A DNA stretch of 45,519 bases from Bacteroidales bacterium (GTDB taxonomy: Bacteria; Bacteroidota; Bacteroidia; Bacteroidales; NBLH01), in assembly GCA_016937695.1 (NCBI GenBank), contig JAFGWC010000038.1, positions 1 to 45,519 on the forward strand, written 5' to 3'. Every line of letters begins with the position of its first letter. Position 1 is the stretch's first letter. Of this stretch, positions 18,001-25,184 are shown one piece after another. The notes under the pieces were generated by a model that saw only the letters and a program-made list of their open reading frames with translations, did not search any database and was not told the origin of the DNA. The position numbers and the translations under genes were made by a program.

Positions 18001-21000
18001 AATTTTGCCTTGGTTACTAAAGCATTATTTCCCATAATAACTACATTACCTCCACTTTGAGTGTATTTCAAAGTACCGTTTGTAGTTGAAGCTGGTCTTC
18101 TTATTTGACCATTTACAAACAGATTTCCTCCTGTTACTTCAATTTCAGCATTTAATCCTGAATACTCAATGTCTGCATTATTTGTTGTATTATTAGTTGG
18201 TCCAATATATACATTTCCGTTTTGAACAGTCAGTTTTCCATTTAAAAATAAAACCTCGCCATTTGCAGCATTATTTGCAATATATACATTTGATGGAGTA
18301 TTAATTGTTAAACCTGCCGTTATTGGTATTGTTAAATCAGTTGTTGTAGAAATACCTAAATTACCTGTGCGGTTGTATATAAATGTGCCATTTTGCAAGG
18401 TTAACCAGTTATTCGCTGGCGTTGGCACTGTTAGGGTTCCACCAATGGTGCAAGCTAGGGTAGTTGCTTGTGAAGTCCCTTTATTTACAGTTACAAGTTC
18501 AAGCACAGTATAAGGACTTTGTCCTGTATTTGTATTTTCTATCGATGCATTGTCATTACCAAAAAAGGTTAAAGGAATATCAGTAAAATCAGCACCTCGG
18601 CAATCATTTGGTGCAGCTGCTGGTGCCAAAGAATTGTTTATCAAGCTTCCGCCAATTGATATACTTTGATTAGTTGCATTAGAATAAACTTGTAAACCAG
18701 CAGGTTCATTAATAAATAAGTCACCATTTACTATAAAATTCTGCGCAAGGTTGTTATTTCCATAGTAAACTAATGCACCACCTTCAATTCTAAAATCACC
18801 ATCTATAGTAATCGTTTTGGCAATTCTTGCTGTTGGAGCAGTTGGATAATTAGAATTCCATGTAGGACAAAACCATGAATCAGAGTTTTGTCCCCTAGTT
18901 ATTAAATCACCATAAATTGTAAGGTCGTTATTTGGAAAAATTATATTTGAACCACCAAGAGGTGAAATAATAAGATTCCCATATGTTGATGTGCCATTTG
19001 GCAACCAATAAGTTCCACCAGCTGTTCCATTAGTAGTATATAATTCAGTCGTTCCAAGATTCGTATTAAATTCAGAAAAATCACCTGTTGGAAAAATAAA
19101 ATTTCCAGGACTGGTGTATCTTGTAGTCACTCTAAAATTTCCATTCCCATTTGGATGATTTAGCACCATACTAAAAATACAGCCAGGATTATATCCGATA
19201 TCCAACGCTGAACCAACCTCAATCTGAAGACTGGCAGCTGCTGCAAAATCTTTATCAATTATATTTCGCTCTGTATTGTTAGCATATATTGACACATAAA
19301 CCGAATCTAGACCTCCAATAATTACAATATCCCTGGCTCCAGGAACTCTTCCATCTGTAGCACCAGTATGTTTCAATATAGCGTCTGTTGACCAGGTATT
19401 TGTTGAACTCCATAATCCAGTTTGCCTACTATAGAATACAAGAGGCGTTCCAAAAGGATTATCTCCAATATTATCACCCGCAGTATAGTCTCCATCAATA
19501 AAGGGCACATTCTCTAGGAAAGATCCTGTGCCAGGTTCACCAATAATATTTCCGGCTTCATCAACATCAGTGTCATCCCCATTGGTCCAAGTATTTGTAG
19601 TGGCATCGAATCTGGCTGCAACATATTCATTTTCGGAAACATCACCTACTTCAATAATATTTGCATCGTCGTATTTATAACTATGTGTAACAGTTGCTGT
19701 TCCAAGCGTAAATCCAGTTGATTGAACTCGCCAAAAATAGTTTAGACTTCTACTAATAGCTGTAACATTTGGGTGTTCATAATTTACCGGTTTTAAGGTG
19801 ATTGAACCATAAGTCGTTGGTGCTCCACTTAAACCAATAGAAGCAGGTGTGTAATTTGAAACTCCCAAAGGGAATAAGAAAGCTGTAGTTGTAGAGTATA
19901 CTTTTGTTAAACCACCATCACCAGAATTACCACTGGTACGAATGTAACATAAATTACTAAATGTTGTTGCAGAAATAGAACCGGAAGATGCAATATTTAA
20001 ATTATAAGAAGCAATATTGAATATTTTATCTGAAAGAAGATTCAAAGTTCCATTAACTGTAGTATTGGCTATTAGAGAAACTGGAGCAGTATCTCCATTC
20101 GTATTATTTAATTCAAGATTTCCAAAAATGCCGTTTCCATCAATAGTTTGTGTATTTGTACCTTTTAAAACAATTTTACCAGCTCCGGTATGAAGCCCTG
20201 AGTTATAAACATTTCCTAAAACATTTATTGTATTTCCATTGTCATTTAGAGTTGCCAATTCAAGGCGAAACTCATTTGCCACATTAATGGTATTTTGAGT
20301 TCCTGCAAAACTAACAGAAGTACCAGCAGCTTTTCTAATGGTAAAATTATTTAATGAAAAAGCAGCCACAGTATTTATTGTAAAAGTCTGACTTTCTGAA
20401 CCATTAAAGGTAGTTGTATTTGTACCACTTGTGTAGCTTGTCCCGTTTGCGACACTAAAATTGCCACCTATAGTGAGGTTAAGATTGTTCGCATCAAAAT
20501 CACCTGCAGTAATAGTAAAATTATTTAGAATACTTAAAGGATTTGTCTCCAAACCAACTAATGAGCTACCACTTGCTCTGTTTATAGTTAAATTCCCTAA
20601 TACTGAAGTTGAATTAATATTGTAATTAGCATCAGCCAAATCTGTTCCACTTGTTGGCCTGATATCTAAAGTACCTCCTGTAACATTGATATTAGCCAAA
20701 TCGGAATTTACATCAAAAGCTTCCTGAGTTGTTGCATCAGTGACATCATAAATCCTTATAGTGCCTCCCGACATTGAAAATATATTGCTCGTATTATCCA
20801 GATTAAAAGATCCATAAGCAGTATTAATTCCATTTGTGACTCTGGATGTATTAATGCTAGGATTAGACTTTAAATCCGCTATCGATGAATAAGCTATATT
20901 TCGTTGGAAACGACCACGAAGGATTAGCGTGCCTCCCGTTTGGAAATATGATGCGGAAGATCCGGTTAAGGAATGAAATTGTTTTGCATCAACAGTTCCA

Positions 21001-23948
21001 CCATTAATGATTACTTGTCCTGAAGCAACATTTGAAGTAACAATACCTTCAGATTCCCTTGCAGATAAATATCCATTGTCTATTTGTAATTTACCGTAAA
21101 CATACAAACCACTGTTTCCGCCAAGTCCAACTCCATTAACCAAACCTATTCCTCCAGAAACTCCATAAGCCTGATTTACTTCGCCATAGTCATCTGCTGT
21201 GGATAAAACTATAACATCTGACCCATCAATTCTTAAAGCTGCGTTTGATGGTATATAATAATTGGCATTAGCAGCCGTACCTTCAGAAAGAGAAGGTATA
21301 ATTACCGAACCTTTTAAAATCAAGGTTCCAGAACGAATCCACAAAGCTTTTCTTAAATCAGGATTACTCGCTGTTCCACCAACATCATAGGCTAATGTAT
21401 TTGCACCAAAAAGTTTGAAATTTGCATTGCTGGTTGAATTAATAGTTAATTTATAAGTTTGGTCAAAACCTTTATCAACTATAAGATTATAAAAATCCGT
21501 TATCCCGTTACAAGTTATTGTATTATTATTGTTTCCCTGAAAATAAACGGAAGCAGCACCAGATGTGCCAGTAGAAGCTAATGGAGGAAAAGCATTATAA
21601 ATAGGATAATCTAGATTCGTAAATCGAACTGTACCGTTATTAGTAAGATCTCCTTTGATAATTACTGTATGAAAATTGGTGTAATAATTTAATAAAGGTG
21701 CTGTACCACCAGTACCACCAATTGTTGTATTCGTAGTTCCATTCCCAACAGAAATAAAAGCTCCATTGTCGACTAATACATTTCCTTCTATAGTGATCGA
21801 CAATTTTGTAGCTGAAGTATTGTCATTAATACGATAGTTCCCTTGTTTTACATGCAGATTTCCATTTAATGTGAGATTACTAAACTGAGTAGCAATAACA
21901 CCACCAGTAGTATTAATATTTAAGTTATTATAAACTAACTGTGTTATAGGTAGCGTAAAGTTAGAAGTATTGTTATATTCAGTTGTTCCACAACCAGTAT
22001 CAATAAAAGTATTTACAGTTGCCTGAGGGAAATTAGTTGAGGCAAGTCTGAGAGTTCCATTACCACTAAGTGACAGTAAAGTATTTGTAAATTGATAAGT
22101 AGACATGTCAAGAAAACTAGCAGCATTAATAGTAAGGTTTAATCCTGTTGAGTTTATATCTGTAGATAAAGTTACAGTACGACCTGAAAGAATAACAACA
22201 AAATCTCCATTGTCCGGAATGTCATTTCCAACTTGCAATGTACCACTAGGGTCTAAAGTCCAGGTAGTTGGAGTATTCCAGTCTCCATCCTGATAAGAAT
22301 AATAAGTTGTTGTGTTTGAAGTTCCAATTGCAAACCAAGCAGGAAAATTTGTAACTGCAGGATTTGATGTTATAGTTGCACCTCCAATTCCACCAGCAGA
22401 AATGTAAGTTCCTGATTGAGCTGCGGTAGAAATACCCAAAACATTTGTTGTAAGTAATCCGCTTTCAGTAATCCTGACAAATGCGTTTTCAAGATTACCT
22501 GTACTGTTTACGTACCAATTTCGCGGCTGTATACTTTCTATAGTTGAGCCATCATCTGTAGTTGCGCCATTAGCGGATACTGAAACGATGGCATCAACTG
22601 AACCTATTCCTGTTGTTATGTCTATTAATTCCAATCCCTTATAAACTCCTCCTTCACCTACAGGAAATAAAAAATTTGAAGAGCCTGATGTAGATGATGG
22701 TAAAAACCTTTGGAATGAGCCGTTTATAAAAGCAGTTTCTGATCCGCCAAATAGTTGGCCTGCAGCCACATTGGCCAAAGTTATAATGTTTGAAGCAGGG
22801 TCAATTATTCCTTCAGTCAAAGTTAATGACCCGGTTGCACTGGTTCCTATTGTTAAATTAGTTCCAAGCCCAACAGTGCCTGAAGTTCTGTTTACAGAAA
22901 AGTTCAGAAGGTTTTCACTTCCAGGCGTAAAGAACAAAGTACCTAATGCACCTGAACCAGTAACATTTATTGTACTTAATGGATTTCCAGAAATAGTACC
23001 TGTTGTGCTGAAAATTGTTCCATTAAGGGTTAAAGTATTGCCATCTAAAATAAAAGGGTTTTGCTGTAGATTAAGAATTCCATTTACAACTACCGAGTTT
23101 GTGAGTGTAAGTCCATTTACATCAGAATTATTAATTGTGAGATTATTTACTGTTGCAGGTAAACCATCACCAGACACTTGTGCTGCAGAAGCATTGTATG
23201 TATAGTTAGCACCAACGCTAAATATCCTTGTTCCTGTTAGCTGTATACTTCCAGAATTAGTTCCAGTTGCAGAAATACCATCGGCATGGGCAGTAATTAT
23301 GCCAGCACTGGAATTTAAATTAAAAGTACCTGAACTACCATCAAGAACGCTGGTTCCCATATTGATTGTTGAGCCGGTATTTACAGTGAAATTAATGGTA
23401 TTTGAGATTGTACCACCTGTTTTGCTAAAGTTTTGTTCTGTAATGCCATTTAAAATAATTGCCCCACTTGCATTAGAATTTTCAGTAATTGTACCACCAG
23501 TCATAATAAAATCCCCTCCAATATAGACAGTTGTAACCCTTCCGTTGTTTTGCGAAAAACTAAACGTTCCAACAGAAATTGAAAAGTCATCTGTAATGGT
23601 GAGTTGTCTATTTGAATTATTTGGAGTCAAATTAGCTCGAATATCTAAACTGCCAATTGAATTAGCTGGGCTTACATTTAATGTAACATTATTAGTGATA
23701 GTTACAGTTCCAGTACCTGAATTTTGGCCCGGATAGGTAGCATCATTCACCCAGCCTGTTCCATTATACCTCTCCCAGGTATTAGAATTACCCCAGTTAC
23801 CAACTGCTCTTGTCTGATAATCACCAACTGCCTGTCCAAATAATGAAGTATTAAAGAAAATAATTGCAGCTATAATTAGCAAAAGGCTTTTAGTATATAA
23901 ATTTATTTTCATGTTTGCTTTTTTACTACTTAAATTTACTGATTTCAT
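12000..23948 (-). CDS. Giant T9SS-exported multidomain surface protein
   Basis: The frame encodes 3982 residues. The ATG at 23912 (MKINLYTKSLLLIIAA, cleaved near LFGQ) gives a better signal peptide than the annotated-length ATG at 23948. Most of the protein is beta-helix-like, rich in N, T, G and S, with phrases such as FNNLTI, LTLNGN and GTLN recurring. About five Trp modules recur (NTW or similar, near residues 40, 550, 1510, 2425, 3110), along with repeated FPVG/FPLG segments. PKD-like regions lie near 2850-3090. Two putative-Ig/cadherin-like (He_PIG) domains lie near 3700-3890 (SLPSWLNF, SLPEWLKF). Residues about 3908-3982 are a type A T9SS sorting domain (ILYPNPTEGVFFV). An adhesin or surface-layer role is inferred; no enzyme motif was recognised. 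Confidence 0.88.
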   Translation of the reverse strand: MKSVNLSSKKANMKINLYTKSLLLIIAAIIFFNTSLFGQAVGDYQTRAVGNWGNSNTWERYNGTGWVNDATYPGQNSGTGTVTITNNVTLNVSPANSIGSLDIRANLTPNNSNRQLTITDDFSISVGTFSFSQNNGRVTTVYIGGDFIMTGGTITENSNASGAIILNGITEQNFSKTGGTISNTINFTVNTGSTINMGTSVLDGSSGTFNLNSSAGIITAHADGISATGTNSGSIQLTGTRIFSVGANYTYNASAAQVSGDGLPATVNNLTINNSDVNGLTLTNSVVVNGILNLQQNPFILDGNTLTLNGTIFSTTGTISGNPLSTINVTGSGALGTLFFTPGSENLLNFSVNRTSGTVGLGTNLTIGTSATGSLTLTEGIIDPASNIITLANVAAGQLFGGSETAFINGSFQRFLPSSTSGSSNFLFPVGEGGVYKGLELIDITTGIGSVDAIVSVSANGATTDDGSTIESIQPRNWYVNSTGNLENAFVRITESGLLTTNVLGISTAAQSGTYISAGGIGGATITSNPAVTNFPAWFAIGTSNTTTYYSYQDGDWNTPTTWTLDPSGTLQVGNDIPDNGDFVVILSGRTVTLSTDINSTGLNLTINAASFLDMSTYQFTNTLLSLSGNGTLRLASTNFPQATVNTFIDTGCGTTEYNNTSNFTLPITQLVYNNLNINTTGGVIATQFSNLTLNGNLHVKQGNYRINDNTSATKLSITIEGNVLVDNGAFISVGNGTTNTTIGGTGGTAPLLNYYTNFHTVIIKGDLTNNGTVRFTNLDYPIYNAFPPLASTGTSGAASVYFQGNNNNTITCNGITDFYNLIVDKGFDQTYKLTINSTSNANFKLFGANTLAYDVGGTASNPDLRKALWIRSGTLILKGSVIIPSLSEGTAANANYYIPSNAALRIDGSDVIVLSTADDYGEVNQAYGVSGGIGLVNGVGLGGNSGLYVYGKLQIDNGYLSARESEGIVTSNVASGQVIINGGTVDAKQFHSLTGSSASYFQTGGTLILRGRFQRNIAYSSIADLKSNPSINTSRVTNGINTAYGSFNLDNTSNIFSMSGGTIRIYDVTDATTQEAFDVNSDLANINVTGGTLDIRPTSGTDLADANYNINSTSVLGNLTINRASGSSLVGLETNPLSILNNFTITAGDFDANNLNLTIGGNFSVANGTSYTSGTNTTTFNGSESQTFTINTVAAFSLNNFTIRKAAGTSVSFAGTQNTINVANEFRLELATLNDNGNTINVLGNVYNSGLHTGAGKIVLKGTNTQTIDGNGIFGNLELNNTNGDTAPVSLIANTTVNGTLNLLSDKIFNIASYNLNIASSGSISATTFSNLCYIRTSGNSGDGGLTKVYSTTTAFLFPLGVSNYTPASIGLSGAPTTYGSITLKPVNYEHPNVTAISRSLNYFWRVQSTGFTLGTATVTHSYKYDDANIIEVGDVSENEYVAARFDATTNTWTNGDDTDVDEAGNIIGEPGTGSFLENVPFIDGDYTAGDNIGDNPFGTPLVFYSRQTGLWSSTNTWSTDAILKHTGATDGRVPGARDIVIIGGLDSVYVSIYANNTERNIIDKDFAAAASLQIEVGSALDIGYNPGCIFSMVLNHPNGNGNFRVTTRYTSPGNFIFPTGDFSEFNTNLGTTELYTTNGTAGGTYWLPNGTSTYGNLIISPLGGSNIIFPNNDLTIYGDLITRGQNSDSWFCPTWNSNYPTAPTARIAKTITIDGDFRIEGGALVYYGNNNLAQNFIVNGDLFINEPAGLQVYSNATNQSISIGGSLINNSLAPAAAPNDCRGADFTDIPLTFFGNDNASIENTNTGQSPYTVLELVTVNKGTSQATTLACTIGGTLTVPTPANNWLTLQNGTFIYNRTGNLGISTTTDLTIPITAGLTINTPSNVYIANNAANGEVLFLNGKLTVQNGNVYIGPTNNTTNNADIEYSGLNAEIEVTGGNLFVNGQIRRPASTTNGTLKYTQSGGNVVIMGNNALVTKAKLEVLNADSEFNMSGGTLNIVRGGGTTFGDLYLRPITSSVTGGDIVFSQVPTVGQAVTGNQNYLLDANLALNNLSVTGTASTASLDLSINPLILKGDLTISNITSFLNTNNLNVTINGDFINEGNYNYGTNLTKFSGSVQTITGSSITNFYDLNVSPSSSLTVNSNFTVDNDLLISSGNLVLAASKLTLLGNFTNNGSYTDDNNTGGVSLSGPSIQQITGIGAYGRLELNNSSGANLNNDISVQGNFVLTSGILNINSYLLTLSQNSSILGAPFSLGKMIKSDGVASSNGIRKFFPKISAPESFTFPVGVSGKYTPAIYNIDASLTVGAINVNPINTYHPTVTDPNNVLQYYWEIESSGISGFNGVLKLQYIPTDVKGTETDYIDARLEIPGDFWYKVGIENVDEILHQITFTSTGSSNLSADYTAGNPTAIPDQVPSYISNQDGDWSDNTIWTPIGTAPPCPIGGPNGAIVIIDHIVYTSNNYSSAYRTTINNELQIIAPTFGHNLGTVSGLNGTLYIETGNLPAGNYAEFLDCTGNGTLNYGGAGSYTNIASLYNTVPNLIFSGTGTRTLYNKDLTICNKLVIDGPTLDNSVNNKKFTIGGSMEIYNFGKFISGTGMAPASTVTFAGTAIQSIGGPTGDFTGENSFNNLEIDNPAGLNIGVNGTVDVSNNLLLTNGIINTSTTNTLTVSNTSTSAVIPTGGSATSFVNGPLTKQITNGDDFIFPLGKGTVKGHNFTLISDAGSTLYWTAEFFTPNLTATSLTAPLLSSNAMEYWSASTSASVNAKVKIDWDAQSNLTAAMTEDGLSDMRVAYYNGSTWNEIGSTPSGTLSEGSVITTDNVSVSTTPTDYTTASITITTPSARLSPIGPVCGNVGIPITFTSFAPISLPYTLDYEIDGVPQTQIVINSLPYTLPTLVQGAYKLTDFTYTDGTVETGIVDNAIVNAYDVPTTAAAGDNQDLCAVSGTILDGNNPTPYTGVWSIISGTGGTIVNNNSMNSVFTGVLDESYTLRWTISNFVCTSSDDVDIVFNISPARPSDFIAALTPVCLESTGNVYGVTNDITVTYNWNYTSSGATINGTGSSVTIDFDASATDGIVEVTAENSCGISAARTISIEVIPRGSWLGDYSTDWFDVRNWTCPGIPLANTDVTIPNGANFMPEIAVPGAECNNLTIESGASLTISGSNNFDVYGDWTNDSGFSTTSTSTVSFLGSTVISGTSTNNFGNVVIVGSLTAPSGNVNIAGDLIINGSFNHNNGTVFFNGTAQRITGNAGVLTFNNLIINSGSDVSVTAGSQITILSDTEIQGDFTLESPADDGPIASFIDNGISDNSGLAHVQRHLILKQSHYITSPILTPDLDAGSNAKSDLFTSFGSSYNPNFYWYDESVDLDGNPITAPAGYDPTDMGPGWTFLQRYSTDAVVDMVNKQGYSFYGDKNGHVTFNGKLNTGDMSVSGLSYNDNDPTIAPPSFFDGWHLVGNPYPSSIDWDLINVGLTNLDNAIYVWDGANNRYAAYVDGIGTNGQTSIISAMQGFFVHANATGAGFTLNNSHRVHSATTTFKSAKVKSAPSEIVRLKVITNTGKSDETVMYFNPNATEEFDIKLDAFAKFSWNTKTYPDYYNYEDIPNLYSITNEGGAVMSINALPDANKEGLVVPVGLRLGTSGIVTISKQDFQITNTNVYLVDKYENNSTFLNVENEYQFNFVKGDVKDRFELRFALNRAPIVNFPITKKQINEESLFTYTFPENTFIELDEGDQIVKYMATLSDGSSLPSWLNFNTEERKFSGIPTNDDVAVLTIRLKAMDVSGGIGNHDFELEVININNAPELITEIPDQKTYEGNSYSYTIPSNTFNDIDFGDELKLSAKQANGSSLPEWLKFDYVTGRLFGTSENSGDLNILVTATDKSGATVSDEFILTVKSTTGVNNLSESEIILYPNPTEGVFFVKTNYYSNDIDIIVMDFNGKIIRQVKPSGLKTEIDISEFASGLYFIEISNEEESKVFKINMTK

Positions 23949-24321
23949 ATGGTCTATTATTTATTTTACTTTAAAAGACTAAGCCTATTTATATTTAAAA
24001 TGAGACAAAGCTTAATAAAAAAAATTATACATATATATAAATTACATGTTAATGTTTAGTTTTTTATACGTAAATCGTACAAAATTGTTTCAAGTTTTGG
24101 TATAATTTATGTTTTTTTTGATAAAACACATGTTTTTTTAGATAAAATGCATGTAGTGTTAAAAAAAGTTAATATGTAAATTTGTCTTTTATTAGATATA
24201 GACGTCAATTGATGGTATTAAGTTGCATACATAACAAAAAGTATGCAGAACTTGTATTTAGAGATTAATTAATAATGAAATTTATAATTATAAAATATTT
24301 TTTATTTGGAAATAGAATGAA
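23949..24321. other. Intergenic region upstream of the giant gene, with small repeats
   Basis: This gap of 373 bases is extremely AT-rich. It should hold the promoter of the giant gene, but no exact TAnnTTTG is visible on the - strand; the nearest, TAAGCTTTG (about 24006-24014), has one base too many. A 21-base unit is tandemly repeated at 24109-24129 and 24130-24150 (ATGTTTTTTT, then GATAAAA). A 7-bp stem, TGCATAC (24224-24230) with GTATGCA (24241-24247), lies near the glycosyltransferase end. No gene was seen. Confidence 0.5.
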
Positions 24322-25116
24322 TTAAAACCGTTTGTTTTTTACTATAAAAAACAAAAACTTGTAGGCAATAATAAAATGATTTAGAATTGTTGATATTAAA
24401 CCATAATATTTTACCATAATTCTGAAACGTTCTTTTAAACCAGGAATAATTGTTTTTTTTGTTCTTCCTCCATCCATAAATTTTGAAAGCACTAATTTTG
24501 TATTCACAATACTTCTTGACTTTTTTAGGATTTTAATAAGCCAATCGAAATCAGCTGAATACAAATATTTTAAATCAAAAGGTTCTGCTATTTTTTTTCT
24601 AATTATTACAGATTGATGGCAGACTTTCATTCCATATTTGAGACTTTTCCAATTAAGATTTTCAGGTGCTTCGTGTCTTCTTTTTCCTAATGTTTGCCCT
24701 TTATAATCAATTATTTCAGTTTCGCCATAAAAAACATCAACTAAACGATAACCGGAACGAAAAATATTGTTTAATATTGATAGAGAGTAGATTTCATCGC
24801 CTGAATTAATGAACCAAAGATAGTCGCCAGTTGCAATTTTCATAGCTTTATTCATTGCATCATAAATACCTTTGTCTTTTTCACTTTTCCAGTAGTTGAT
24901 GTATTTGTTGTATTTTTTTATAATTTCAATTGTTTTATCTGTTGAACCACCATCAATTATTATATATTCAGTGTGTGTATATGCTTGATTAATAATACTT
25001 TGGATTGTTTTTTCAATATATGCTTCGCTGTTATATACAACAGTAATAATTGAAATTAATGGTGAATGTTTTCTGTCTTTTTTTAAAGTATTTAATACTT
25101 TATGTCCGCCTTGCAT
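24322..25116 (-). CDS. Family 2 glycosyltransferase (WcaA-like)
   Basis: The protein has 264 residues in a GT-A fold. The start SPLISIITVVYNSEAYIEKT is the classic GT2 opening. YIIIDGGSTDKT is the nucleotide-binding aspartate region, and the acidic motif reads GDYLWFINSGDE (DXD-equivalent). KVCHQSVIIRKK and SADFDWLIK follow the pattern of colanic-acid-type transferases. No membrane helix is needed for catalysis, though the C-terminal ~25 residues are hydrophobic and may associate with the membrane. It probably adds a sugar to a surface polysaccharide or glycan; donor and acceptor cannot be told. It lies downstream of tamL, separated by a probable terminator hairpin. Confidence 0.9.
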   Translation of the reverse strand: MQGGHKVLNTLKKDRKHSPLISIITVVYNSEAYIEKTIQSIINQAYTHTEYIIIDGGSTDKTIEIIKKYNKYINYWKSEKDKGIYDAMNKAMKIATGDYLWFINSGDEIYSLSILNNIFRSGYRLVDVFYGETEIIDYKGQTLGKRRHEAPENLNWKSLKYGMKVCHQSVIIRKKIAEPFDLKYLYSADFDWLIKILKKSRSIVNTKLVLSKFMDGGRTKKTIIPGLKERFRIMVKYYGLISTILNHFIIAYKFLFFIVKNKRF

Positions 25117-25149
25117 TTTTTTATTATTTATTATTCTTAATCACATAAG

Positions 25150-25183
25150 AAAAGAGCATAAAAGCTTTATAATTTGCTCTTTT
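25150..25183 (-). terminator. Hairpin after tamL
   Basis: AAAAGAGC (25150-25157) pairs with GCTCTTTT (25176-25183). On the - strand it begins directly after the tamL stop and ends in TTTTC. It probably attenuates or ends tamL transcription before the glycosyltransferase. Confidence 0.5.
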
Positions 25184-25184
25184 T

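Noticed and set aside
12000-23948. Many open frames of 60-150 codons on the + strand opposite the giant gene
   Set aside because: They mirror the repetitive Thr/Asn/Gly/Val-rich coding strand, have low-complexity translations rich in P, V and L, and overlap a convincing gene along their whole length.
24224-24247. TGCATAC / GTATGCA hairpin near the glycosyltransferase as a terminator or operator
   Set aside because: The 7-bp stem lies upstream of the giant gene but without a T-tract or second copy, so no function can be supported.
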